Of a stretch of DNA of 64,000 nucleotides, positions 20,647 to 29,338 are shown piece by piece. The notes beneath the pieces are model-generated. The model was not told the origin of the DNA, searched no databases, and saw only the letters and a list, made by a program, of their open reading frames with translations. Origin of the DNA: Collimonas fungivorans Ter331 (GTDB lineage: Bacteria > Pseudomonadota > Gammaproteobacteria > Burkholderiales > Burkholderiaceae_D); assembly GCF_000221045.1 (NCBI RefSeq), contig NC_015856.1, forward strand, positions 3,182,542 to 3,246,541, in the 5' to 3' direction. Position 1 is the first letter of the stretch. Each line of letters starts with the position of its first letter. The translations under genes were made by a program, and so were the position numbers.

Positions 20647-21573
20647 TTATCGTTTCAGTTTCGGGTCGAGCGCATCGCGCAAGCCGTCACCCATCAAATT
20701 GAACGCCAATACCGAGATCAGGATCGCCAGGCCGGGGAAAGCCACCACCCACCAGGCGCTCTGGATGAATTCCATGGCGCTGGCCAGCATCGAGCCCCAT
20801 TCCGGCGTCGGCGGTTGTGCGCCCATGCCGAGGAAACCGAGCGCGGCCGCATCCAGGATGGCGGAAGAGAAACCGAGCGTGGCTTGCACGATCAAGGGCG
20901 CCAGGCAGTTGGGCAGGACGCAGTTGAACATGATGCGCAAGGTGCCGGCGCCGGCGATGCGCGAGGCGCTGACATAATCGCGCGACATCTCGCCGATCAC
21001 CGCGGCGCGCGTCTGCCGCGCGTAGTGCGGCAGCATCACCACGGCAATCGCATACATCGCGTTCATCAGGCCAGGCCCGAGGATGGCGACCACCGCGATC
21101 GCCAGCAACAGGCTCGGCAAGGCCAGCATGATATCCATCAGGCGCATGATGGCGACTTCAACCAGGCCGCGGAAATAACCGGCCAGCAGGCCGAGCAGCA
21201 CGCCGGTGGTGAGCGACAGCGAAATCGACACCAGGCCGATCAGCAGCGACAGGCGCACGCCGTGGATCAGGCGCGACAGCATGTCGCGTCCGACCGGATC
21301 GGTGCCGAGCAGGAACTGGCTGCTGCCGCCTGCCTGCCATACCGGCGGCACCAGGGTCGACTGGCGGAACTGCTCGATCGGCGAATGCGGCGCGATGACG
21401 TCGGCGAACAAGGCCGCCAGCACCATGGCGATGATGATGGCGAGGCCGATGACGGCGCCGCGGTTCTGGCTGAAATAGCCCCAGAATTCGCGCAGCGGAT
21501 GCGGCGGCGCGGCCGGCCTGGAAGCGATTTGCGCGGCGGGTTTGACTTCAGGCGTAACGGTAGCGTTGTTCAT
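20647..21573 (-). CDS. dppC: Dipeptide ABC transporter permease DppC
   Basis: This is an inner-membrane permease subunit that forms the channel together with DppB. The 308-residue protein starts MNNATVTPEVKPAAQ; the ATG overlaps the dppB stop (ATGA). It has an N-terminal helix (AVIGLAIIIAMVLAALFADV), the OppC-type N-terminal region (HSPIEQF ... GTDPVGRDMLSR) and the BPD_transp_1 domain with the ATPase-contact EAA loop (YVSASRIAGAGTLRIMF). A longer open frame upstream is only the dppB gene in another frame. Confidence 0.93.
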   Translation of the reverse strand: MNNATVTPEVKPAAQIASRPAAPPHPLREFWGYFSQNRGAVIGLAIIIAMVLAALFADVIAPHSPIEQFRQSTLVPPVWQAGGSSQFLLGTDPVGRDMLSRLIHGVRLSLLIGLVSISLSLTTGVLLGLLAGYFRGLVEVAIMRLMDIMLALPSLLLAIAVVAILGPGLMNAMYAIAVVMLPHYARQTRAAVIGEMSRDYVSASRIAGAGTLRIMFNCVLPNCLAPLIVQATLGFSSAILDAAALGFLGMGAQPPTPEWGSMLASAMEFIQSAWWVVAFPGLAILISVLAFNLMGDGLRDALDPKLKR

Positions 21574-22580
21574 GAGCGATGGCGAATACGTGGATTGATC
21601 ACGCCGTACAGCAGGTCGACGGCCAGGTTGACGATGATGATGGTGATCGCCGACAGCAGGATCCCGCCCTGCACCACCGGATAATCGCGGCGCTGGATCG
21701 CCGCCACCAGCCACTTGCCGATGCCGGGCCAGGAAAAGATGGTTTCCGTCAGGATCGCGCCGGCCAGCAAGGTGCCGACCTGCAGGCCGACCACCGTCAC
21801 CACCGGAATCAGGGCGTTGCGCAGAGCATGCACCGCCACCACCCGCGCCCGCGACAGCCCTTTGGCGCGCGCGGTGCGTACATAGTCCTCGCGCAGCACT
21901 TCCAGCATGGCGGAGCGCGTCATGCGCGCAATCACGGCCAGCGGAATGGTGCCGAGGGCGATGGTAGGAAGGATCAGGTGCGACAGCGCCGACTTGAACG
22001 CGCCGCTGTCGTCCGACAGCAGGCTGTCGATCAGCATGAAGCCGGTCACCGGCGGTACGTCGAACAGGATATCGATGCGACCCGAAACCGGTGTCCAGCC
22101 CAGGGTCACGGAAAACAGCAGGATCAGCAGCAGCGCCCACCAGAACACCGGCATCGAATAGCCGGTGAGCGAAGCGCCCATCACGGAATAATCCAGCACG
22201 GTGTTACGTTTCAGGGCGGCCAGTATGCCGGCCGGCAAACCGACGATCAGCGCAAACAGTATGGCGCAGAAAGACAGTTCCAGCGTCGCCGGGAACAGCG
22301 TCTTGAATTCGCTCAGCACCGACGTATGGGTCATGATCGACATGCCCAGGTCGCCCTTGAACAGGTTGCCCAGATAGTTGAAGTACTGCATGTAGATCGG
22401 CTGGTCGAGTCCCAGGTCATGCGCCATTTGCGCATAACGGGCCGGGTCCATGCCGCGCTCGCCGGTCATGGCTTCGACGGCGTTGCCAGGTATCAGGTGT
22501 ATCAGTAAAAACACCAGCAGCGTGATGCCGAGAAAGGTCGGGATGACCAGACCGACACGGCGCAGGAGAAATCCAAACAT
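21570..22580 (-). CDS. dppB: Dipeptide ABC transporter permease DppB
   Basis: This partner permease subunit has 336 residues. The start MFGFLLRRVGLVIPTF is preceded by AGGTAA at six bases; an ATG eleven codons earlier lacks a site. The sequence shows the DppB/OppB N-terminal signature (GITLLVFLLIHLIPGN), six membrane segments, and the EAA loop (YVRTARAKGLSRARVVAVHALRN split over the loop) contacting the ATPases. It follows dppA after a stem-loop and is coupled to dppC. Confidence 0.94.
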   Translation of the reverse strand: MFGFLLRRVGLVIPTFLGITLLVFLLIHLIPGNAVEAMTGERGMDPARYAQMAHDLGLDQPIYMQYFNYLGNLFKGDLGMSIMTHTSVLSEFKTLFPATLELSFCAILFALIVGLPAGILAALKRNTVLDYSVMGASLTGYSMPVFWWALLLILLFSVTLGWTPVSGRIDILFDVPPVTGFMLIDSLLSDDSGAFKSALSHLILPTIALGTIPLAVIARMTRSAMLEVLREDYVRTARAKGLSRARVVAVHALRNALIPVVTVVGLQVGTLLAGAILTETIFSWPGIGKWLVAAIQRRDYPVVQGGILLSAITIIIVNLAVDLLYGVINPRIRHRS

Positions 22581-22640
22581 TGGCGTTACCTGTTCGATGA
22601 AAGATGACAGCAACAGCGCTGTCGATTGCTAGCGGTAAAT

Positions 22641-22677
22641 TTAAGCCGCTCCCTACTGCGCGTAGCGAGCGGCTTAA
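22641..22677 (-). terminator. Stem-loop between dppA and dppB
   Basis: A perfect ten-base inverted repeat, TTAAGCCGCT / AGCGGCTTAA, has a 17-base loop but no T run. Such intercistronic hairpins commonly protect or attenuate the transcript so that binding protein exceeds permease; that role here is inference. Confidence 0.55.
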
Positions 22678-22701
22678 TCAGAACAAAACCATGGCCACGA
22701 C

Positions 22702-24310
22702 TTATTTGGCCAGGTCAACCTTCTCGAAGTGGTGATGCGCGAACACAGCCATCTTGAAGCCGATCACTTCCTTGCGCACCGGCGTGAAACGCACCGAGTG
22801 GGCCAGGTCTATCCATGGCGCTTCTTCATGCAGGATCACCTGGGCCTGTTCGTACAGCTTGGCGCGTTCGTCCTGCTTCGGCGTCAGCTTGGCTTTCTGG
22901 ATCAGCGCTTCGTAGTCCTTGTTGCACCAGCGCGCGGTATTGCCGCCGCCCTTGACGCCTTCACAGCCCAACAGCGGCGCGAAGAAATTGTCCGGGTCGC
23001 CGTTGTCGCCCGACCAGCCGAACATCATCGAGTGCTGGTCGCCCTGCTTGCTGCGCTTCAGGTACTCGGTCCATTCGTAGGTGGTGAGCTTGGTCTTGAC
23101 GCCGATCTTCGCCCCAGTCGGCCTGGATCAGCTCGGCCATGCGCTTGCCGTCCGGATTGTAGGGACGGGTGACCGGCAGGTACCACATCTCGACTTCGAC
23201 GCCGTTCGGGTAGCCGGCCTTGGCCAGCAATTCCTTGGCCTTGACCGGATCGTAGGTGTAATCCTTGATCTTGTCGTTATAGCCCCACAGCGTAGGCGGG
23301 ATCGGGTTCTTGGCCGGGACGCCGGCGCCCTGGTAAACGGTCTTGAGGATGGTCTGCTTGTCGACCGCCATGTTCAGCGCCTGCCGCACCAGCTTGTTGT
23401 CGAACGGTTTTTTCTCGACATTGAACGAGATGTAGCCGATGTTCAAGCCCGGCTTGGTCATCATGGTGACGGCCGGATCGGCTTTCATCAATTCGATGTC
23501 GGCCGGTTTCGGATACGCCATTACCTGGCACTCGTTAGCCTTGAGCTTGGCGTAGCGCACCGAAGCGTCAGGGGTGATGGCGTAGATCAGGTTATCCAGT
23601 TTCGGACGGCCGCCCCAGAATGCGTCATTGGCCTTGTAGCGGATCACGGCGTCCTTCTGGTAAGAGACGAACTGGAACGGTCCGGTGCCGATAGGCTCGC
23701 GGTCGATCACTTCCGGCGTGCCGGCCTTCTTCATGTTGTCGGCATATTCGGCCGACAGGATGGACGCGAAATCCATGCCGAGGTCGGCGATGAACGGCGC
23801 TTCCGGATGTTTCAGCTTGAACACGACAGTGTTGTCGTCGACTTTTTCCACCTTGTCGATGATCTTGTCCATGCCCATGTCCAGGTAGTAGCCGAAGCTC
23901 TGGCCGGCGGCCAGCTTGTGGAACGGATGGCTGGCGTCGCCCATGCGGTTGAACGAGAACAGCACGTCATCGGCGTTGAAATCGCGGGTCGACTTGAACT
24001 TGGCGCTGCTGTGGAACTTGACGCCCTTGCGCAGCTTGAACGTGTAAGTCAGACCGTCATCCGACACGGTCCACGATTCCGCCAGGCCCGGAATCGGCTT
24101 GGTGGTGCCCAGTTCGAACTCGACCAGGCGGTTGTACATCGGCACTGACGACGCATCGAAGGTGGTGCCGGTAGTGAACAGCTGCGGATTGAAACCCTCC
24201 GGGCTGCCTTCCGAGCAAAACACCAGGGTCTTGGCCGCCGCCGCATAACCGGCAGTGGCGCACAGGACGGCTAGCAGCGCCGCCTTGGCGATCAATTTTC
24301 TTTTCATCAT
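22702..24310 (-). pseudogene. dppA: DppA-type dipeptide-binding protein (copy 2), frameshifted
   Basis: The gene encodes a DppA with signal peptide MMKRKLIAKAALLAVLCAT and the same body as copy 1 (CSEGSPEGFNPQLF, ITPDASVRYAKLK). At 23112-23115 the sequence has four C's where copy 1 has three, which shifts the frame after ...ELIQADW. The intact frame continues as MFGWSGDNGDPDNFFAP to HHHFEKVDLAK at 22702. As it stands the protein would lose its last 140 or so residues, including part of the second lobe. It lies in the right place, upstream of dppB, so the change is either recent or a homopolymer sequencing error. Confidence 0.85.
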
Positions 24311-24420
24311 AGGTCTCTTTCCTTAGGTTATGGTGAAACTGATGCATTTAACAACGATTCACAAGGGGAACACAAGTTTGAATGTAATACGCCTGCCGTT
24401 ACTGCGATTTCTGTCATCTC

Positions 24421-25809
24421 CTAGGCCGCCATCAAGGCTTCGATCTCGGCGCAGGTTTTGGGAATGGCCGGGCCCAGCACTCTTGCGCCCGCTTCGGTCA
24501 CCAGCACGTCGTCTTCAATCCGGATGCCGCCGAAATCCATGTGTTCTACAAATTTGTCGTAGTTGATCAGCGCACTGTGGCGCGCTTCCGCCTGCCAGCG
24601 CTGGATCAGGGCCGGGATGAAATAGATGCCCGGCTCCACCGTCACCACCATGCCGGCTTGCAGCGGCTTGGCCAGGCGCAGGTTGCGCAGGCCGAACAGT
24701 TCGCTGCGGCTGACGCTGGCATCGTAGCCGACCCGGGTTTCGCCCAGGCCTTCCATATCGTGCACGTCCAGGCCCATCTGGTGCCCCAGGCCATGCGGGA
24801 AACAAATGGCGTAGGCGCCGGACTCCACCACCTGCTCCGGCGTACCGTTAAAAAATCCGAGCCCGGACATGGCGGCAACCATGTGGGCGGCAGCCCGCTT
24901 GTGGACTTCCAGATAAGAGACGCCCGGCCGCATGGCGCCGATGGCAAGCTGCTGCGCGGCCAGCACGATTTCGTACAAGCCGCGCTGGCGTTCGCTGAAA
25001 CGGCCGCCGACCGGAAAGGTGCGCGTGATGTCGCTGGCGTAGCCGAGGACGCTGGACGCGCCGGAATCGTTCACCACCAGGTCGCCTGCCTGCAAGCGGT
25101 TCTTGTGGTCGCGGTTGTGCAGGATCTCGCCGCTGCGGGAAAAAATCATCGGATAAGCGTTTTGCAGGTCATGGCTGCGCATGATGCCTTCCATCGCCGC
25201 CACCACCTGGTATTCATAGGTATCCGCCTTGGCTTGCCGCATGGCGGCGACGTGCATGTCGCGCGTCACGCTCAGGGCGTTTTCTATTTCCGCGATTTCC
25301 TCGTCGCCCTTGATTTCGCGCAAGGCGATCACGGCGGCCATCAGGCTTTCGGAAGCGCCGGACTTGCATTGTTCCGGCGTGCAATCGAGCAGGCTGGCCA
25401 GTTCGAGTATGGTTTCGCCGCGGTAAGGCGGCAAGTAGTGGATAGTGCGGCCTTGGCGGCGCGCCTCTGCCAGCACCTCGACCAGCTGTTTGTGCGGCTG
25501 CACCGCGCTGATGCCCACCGTCTCGGCGCGCTGCGCAAAAGAGCTTTGCGGTCCGACCCAGATCACGTCGTCCAGGCTTGGATCATCGCCGAACAGGGTC
25601 TCGCTGCCAGCCTCGATATCGATCAGCGCCGCCAGGTCAGGCTGGTTCAAGCCGAAGAAATAGGAAAACGATGAATCCTGGCGAAACCAGTAATGGTTGT
25701 GCAGGTAGTTCATGGAAACATCGGTATTGCCCGGAAACAGCAGCAGGCCGGAAGAAAAGCGCTGTTTCAGCTGCTGCCGGCGCTGGCTGTAGACGGCCGG
25801 CTTAAACAT
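24421..25809 (-). CDS. pepP: Aminopeptidase P (Xaa-Pro aminopeptidase), M24B family
   Basis: This cytosolic metallopeptidase releases the N-terminal residue from peptides with Pro in second position. The 462-residue protein has the AMP N-terminal domain (about 1-135, QRRQQLKQRF ... DSSFSYFFGL) and the pita-bread catalytic domain with all five metal ligands in order: VVNDSGA, SDITRTFP, PHGLGHQMG, TVEPGIYF and GGIRIEDD. The start MFKPAVYSQ has GAGG eight bases upstream. It precedes dppABCDF on the same strand, consistent with a peptide uptake and degradation operon. Confidence 0.92.
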   Translation of the reverse strand: MFKPAVYSQRRQQLKQRFSSGLLLFPGNTDVSMNYLHNHYWFRQDSSFSYFFGLNQPDLAALIDIEAGSETLFGDDPSLDDVIWVGPQSSFAQRAETVGISAVQPHKQLVEVLAEARRQGRTIHYLPPYRGETILELASLLDCTPEQCKSGASESLMAAVIALREIKGDEEIAEIENALSVTRDMHVAAMRQAKADTYEYQVVAAMEGIMRSHDLQNAYPMIFSRSGEILHNRDHKNRLQAGDLVVNDSGASSVLGYASDITRTFPVGGRFSERQRGLYEIVLAAQQLAIGAMRPGVSYLEVHKRAAAHMVAAMSGLGFFNGTPEQVVESGAYAICFPHGLGHQMGLDVHDMEGLGETRVGYDASVSRSELFGLRNLRLAKPLQAGMVVTVEPGIYFIPALIQRWQAEARHSALINYDKFVEHMDFGGIRIEDDVLVTEAGARVLGPAIPKTCAEIEALMAA

Positions 25810-25985
25810 CGTGGCCTCGCGCCTGGTCCGCATCGAACATCTGTCTGATTGGTTGTTGGTGCATCGTCACTCCATTCCGCTGTCATTGCCGACGTCTTTG
25901 TCGACTTCGTGTCTGGCGCCTGCAGCCGGGGCAATATATGGTTTTCTGTAAGTGCAAAAACCATGCCACGGACCTGTCCTGCGTC

Positions 25986-26600
25986 TCAAAAAAATTCAGT
26001 GCCGCGTAATAACTGTTCCTGCTCCCGGCACGCAGTCGATTGCGGGCCGTCGAACAGCGCCACGGTGCCGACCCAGATCACTTCAGCCACCTGGTTTTCG
26101 TGCGGCAGCGATTCGATGCTGTGCGGGATATTGGCGTCGAAATGCAGGCTGTCGCCGACACTCAGCACATAGCTGTCTTTACCTACCGTGTAGCCGACCT
26201 GTCCGCTCAGCACGAAGATCATTTCATCGCCTTCGTGCGACACCAATTCCGATTTGTAGCCGGCCGGCATGGTGAACTTCACCGAATGCACCTGGCTGCC
26301 GGGGAATACCGTCGAGAGTCGTTCGTATTTGACGCGGCCGCTGGCCACCGAGTAGGGTTGCCGCTGGCTGCGGTAGGTATCCGGCCGCAATTGCGCCGGT
26401 TGTTTGATCAGGTCGCCAATCGTCACGCCGAGCGCCTTGGCGATCACCACCAGCGAAGTGATCGAAGGACTGGTCTGGCTGCGCTCAAGCTGCGAAATGA
26501 AGCCCGCGGTCAAGCCGGTTTCGGCCGCGACTTGCACCAGTGTCTTCTTGACAGCATGACGCCGCGCACGGATCGAGCTCCCCAGCTGTGGCATTTCCAT
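25986..26600 (-). CDS. XRE-family regulator with cupin sensor domain
   Basis: The 204-residue protein has an N-terminal lambda-repressor-type helix-turn-helix (about residues 8-62, TLVQVAAETGLTAGFISQLE) and a C-terminal cupin_2 barrel (about 115-185, MPAGYKSELVSHEGDEMIFVL, split by GDSLHFDANIPHS). This is the layout of PuuR-like regulators of amine and amino-acid metabolism, where the cupin binds a small metabolite. It lies upstream of pepP-dpp on the same strand and divergent from the amino-acid transporter operon, so it may control either or both. Confidence 0.9.
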   Translation of the reverse strand: MEMPQLGSSIRARRHAVKKTLVQVAAETGLTAGFISQLERSQTSPSITSLVVIAKALGVTIGDLIKQPAQLRPDTYRSQRQPYSVASGRVKYERLSTVFPGSQVHSVKFTMPAGYKSELVSHEGDEMIFVLSGQVGYTVGKDSYVLSVGDSLHFDANIPHSIESLPHENQVAEVIWVGTVALFDGPQSTACREQEQLLRGTEFF

Positions 26601-26635
26601 CGTTTCTGTCTCCGGCCCGTACCTTGTCGTATTTA

Positions 26636-26664
26636 ATACTCATTTGGTACTTATTTGTTACTTT
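26636..26664. promoter_or_regulatory. Tandem 11-base direct repeats in the regulator/transporter intergenic region
   Basis: Three adjoining degenerate repeats, ATACTCATTTG, GTACTTATTTG and TTACTTTG, lie 36-64 bases before the XRE-cupin gene in a 417-base intergenic region that is otherwise AT-rich near 26790-26830. An operator for that regulator is plausible but unproven. Confidence 0.3.
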
Positions 26665-27017
26665 GTTTATTGCTTCCACATCGAACAACGCCAGGCGTTA
26701 ATTCAACAGTAACTTTTTAATAATCAGCGTCAGCACCCAGCGTCCATTGCAGCTGCGACTGCGGCGATCGGGCGTCGGAAATTATAGTCACACTAAAATT
26801 TGAGTCAAGAACCTTTTTTAAATTATCTTAGTACATGGTCAAAACAAAGAAGGCAGGCCGACCTGGCGCCTCGGCCGGAGCCCGATGCCGCTGGCCACAG
26901 GCCTTGATCTTGCTTAAGGATGAGAGGCAGCGGGCGCATTTTCGGATGACTTTCAACTTCAAAGCGGGTATTTTCAACTATACCTTTTCCAGCCAACCCT
27001 CATTCAAGAAGGCAGAC

Positions 27018-27854
27018 ATGCATATCAATCGACGCAACTTCATCGCCCAAGCCATTGCTGTCGGCTCGCTGGCCGCCGCCGGCCCGGTATTTTCCCAGGA
27101 ACCGGAATCGACCGCCGCCAGGATCAAACGCACCGGCAAGCTGCGCATGGGGGCCATCAACGGCGCCTCGCCGTATTTCACCAAGGACCTGGCAAGCGGC
27201 GAATGGAAGGGTTTCATGGTGGACCTGGGGCGCGACCTGGCGAAATACCTGAAAGTCGACGTCGAATGGGTGGAAACCACCTGGGGCAATGCCGTGCTCG
27301 ACGTGCAAACCAACAAGATCGATTGCCAGCTCGGCATGGCGCCCTCGCCGGCGCGGCGCGAAGTGGTCGATTTTTCCGCGCCGATTTTCCAGAACTACAA
27401 CACGGTGGTCGCCAAGAAGGGCTTCAATTTCGAACGCTGGGAACAGCTCAACTCGCCCAGCGTCAAGGTCGCGGTGGACGTCGGCTCGAGCCACGACCAG
27501 CTGGTCACCAGGATATTGCCGAAGGCGACAGTATTACGATTTGAAACTTCCGCGGCCGCCACCATGGCGCTGCAATCCGGCCGCGTCGACTGCCAGGTGC
27601 TGGTGATCCTCCTGTCAACCGCCCTGCTGACCAAGCTGCCGAACGTCGGCCATATCGTGTTCCCGTCCCCCGATGAAACCAACCCCACCAATGTCGGCAT
27701 CCGCAAGCAGTCCGACCAGACTTTCACCAAGTCGGTGAATGCCTGGCTGGAAGAAGCCAGGGCCTCAGGCAAAGTGAAAAGCACCATCATTTCCAATATG
27801 CAAACGCTGGTCGGCGTGCCGCCGACAGCATTTCCATCCCAGGTTCACTTTTAA
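27018..27854 (+). CDS. Periplasmic amino-acid-binding protein of an ABC transporter
   Basis: The 278-residue protein of SBP_bac_3 type binds a polar or charged amino acid or a related compound. The start MHINRRNFIAQAIAVG is chosen because a Tat-like signal (N-R-R-N-F-I, then a hydrophobic stretch and an Ala-rich cleavage region) begins there and AAGG precedes it; the upstream in-frame extension has no signal character. The mature part carries the family pattern (GKLRMGAINGASPYFTKD, WGNAVLDVQTNKIDCQLG, VVDFSAPIF). It is the first gene of a five-gene operon with permease, ATPase, FAD oxidase and racemase. Confidence 0.9.
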   Translation: MHINRRNFIAQAIAVGSLAAAGPVFSQEPESTAARIKRTGKLRMGAINGASPYFTKDLASGEWKGFMVDLGRDLAKYLKVDVEWVETTWGNAVLDVQTNKIDCQLGMAPSPARREVVDFSAPIFQNYNTVVAKKGFNFERWEQLNSPSVKVAVDVGSSHDQLVTRILPKATVLRFETSAAATMALQSGRVDCQVLVILLSTALLTKLPNVGHIVFPSPDETNPTNVGIRKQSDQTFTKSVNAWLEEARASGKVKSTIISNMQTLVGVPPTAFPSQVHF

Positions 27855-27868
27855 GCTGTGAGGCAGGC

Positions 27869-28537
27869 ATGTATCAGTGGGATTTTCATACGCTTTGGCA
27901 GTACAGGAACATCATTCTCACAGGTTTTGGCTACACGGTAGGCTACACCGTCATCGTCGTCATACTGGGACTGCTGGTTGGATTGATCGCCGGGCTGTGC
28001 CGGCTGTCGCCTAAGGTTTATATATCCGGACCATTCCGCGCTTATGTCGAATTGTTCAGGTGCACGCCGGTGCTGGTGCAGCTGATCTGGTTTTATTATG
28101 CGCTGCCGATCCTGACGGGCATCGAACTGACGCCGGGCATGGCGGCAGTGCTGTCGCTGACCCTGTACGGCGGCGCCTTCTATTCTGAAATCATCCGCGG
28201 CGGCGTGATTTCCATCGATCCCGGGCAGTCGGAAGCTGGCATGGCGCTGGGCATGACCCAGTTCCAGCTGATGCGGCGCGTGGTGTTGCCGCAAGCGTTC
28301 AAACGCATGACGCCGCCGCTGGTCAGCCAATCCATCATGCAGCTGAAGAACACGTCGCTGCTGTCGGTGCTGGCGGTGCCGGACCTGCTCTACCAGGGGC
28401 AGATCATTGCCCACGACACCTATCGTCCGCTGGAGATCTATTCGCTGATCGCCATCCTGTATTTCGCGATCTTGCTGCCGGCGACAATCCTGGCCAAGCG
28501 GCTCGAAGTCAAGGTGTCCGACGGACGGGGAGCCTGA
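27869..28537 (+). CDS. Amino-acid ABC transporter permease
   Basis: This 222-residue HisM/GltJ-type permease has about five membrane helices and the conserved N-terminal block of this family (FRAYVELFRCTPVLVQLIW). Its ATPase-contact loop is DPGQSEAGMALGMTQFQLMR. It starts 14 bases after the binding-protein gene with GAGG upstream. With only one permease gene present, it probably works as a homodimer. Confidence 0.93.
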   Translation: MYQWDFHTLWQYRNIILTGFGYTVGYTVIVVILGLLVGLIAGLCRLSPKVYISGPFRAYVELFRCTPVLVQLIWFYYALPILTGIELTPGMAAVLSLTLYGGAFYSEIIRGGVISIDPGQSEAGMALGMTQFQLMRRVVLPQAFKRMTPPLVSQSIMQLKNTSLLSVLAVPDLLYQGQIIAHDTYRPLEIYSLIAILYFAILLPATILAKRLEVKVSDGRGA

Positions 28538-28539
28538 CC

Positions 28540-29310
28540 ATGGACAACCCAATGATTGCCATCAGCAACCTTAAAAAATGTTTTGGCGATAACACCGTCC
28601 TGAAAGATATTTCCCTGCAGATCGGAAAAGGCTCGGTAGTGGCGATGATCGGACCTTCCGGTTCCGGCAAGTCGACCCTGCTACGCTGCATCAACCTGCT
28701 GACGATCCCGGACGCCGGCGTGGTCAATGTCGGCGGCCAGTCGATCATATTCGACGGCAAGCAGACCGCGCTGCCGAAAGCGCGCAACCTGGCGAAATTC
28801 CGTTCCAAGACCGGCATGGTGTTCCAGCACTTCAACCTGTTTCCGCACATGACGGTGCGGCAGAACGTCATGGAAGGCATGGTCACGGTGCTGAAGATAC
28901 CGAAACAGGAAGCGCGCGCCGCAGCCGACGCCTTGCTGCAGCGGGTTGGACTGAGCGAGCGCGCGGACGCTTATCCAAGCATGCTGTCGGGAGGACAAAA
29001 GCAGCGGGTCGCGATTGCGAGAGCACTGGCCATGAAACCCGATGTCATGCTGTTCGACGAAGCCACTTCCGCGCTGGATCCGGAACTGGTGGGCGAAGTG
29101 CTGAACGTCATCCGCTCGCTGGCGGCGGAAGGCATGACCATGATCCTGGTGACGCATGAAATCGCGTTTGCCAAAGAGGTAGCCGACCAGGTCATTTTCA
29201 TGCGCGACGGCGTTGTGGTCGAATCCGGGCCGCCGGCCATCGTCATCGACAATCCTGTGCAGGAAGCCACGCGCAGTTTCCTATCGCGCTTCAAGAACAG
29301 CGGCCACTGA
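28540..29310 (+). CDS. Amino-acid ABC transporter ATPase
   Basis: The 256-residue GlnQ/HisP-type ATPase has Walker A GPSGSGKST, Q-loop VFQHFNLFPHMT, signature LSGGQKQR, Walker B VMLFDEATSALD and H-loop LVTHE. It begins two bases after the permease stop. Length and motifs are complete. Confidence 0.95.
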   Translation: MDNPMIAISNLKKCFGDNTVLKDISLQIGKGSVVAMIGPSGSGKSTLLRCINLLTIPDAGVVNVGGQSIIFDGKQTALPKARNLAKFRSKTGMVFQHFNLFPHMTVRQNVMEGMVTVLKIPKQEARAAADALLQRVGLSERADAYPSMLSGGQKQRVAIARALAMKPDVMLFDEATSALDPELVGEVLNVIRSLAAEGMTMILVTHEIAFAKEVADQVIFMRDGVVVESGPPAIVIDNPVQEATRSFLSRFKNSGH

Positions 29311-29338
29311 GCATGGCGCCGCCTTTGAAGGAAACAGC

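Noticed and set aside
23105-23120. Programmed frameshifting in dppA copy 2
   Set aside because: There is no slippery heptamer or stimulatory structure. The paralogue has one C fewer at the same place, so an indel or sequencing error is the simpler explanation.
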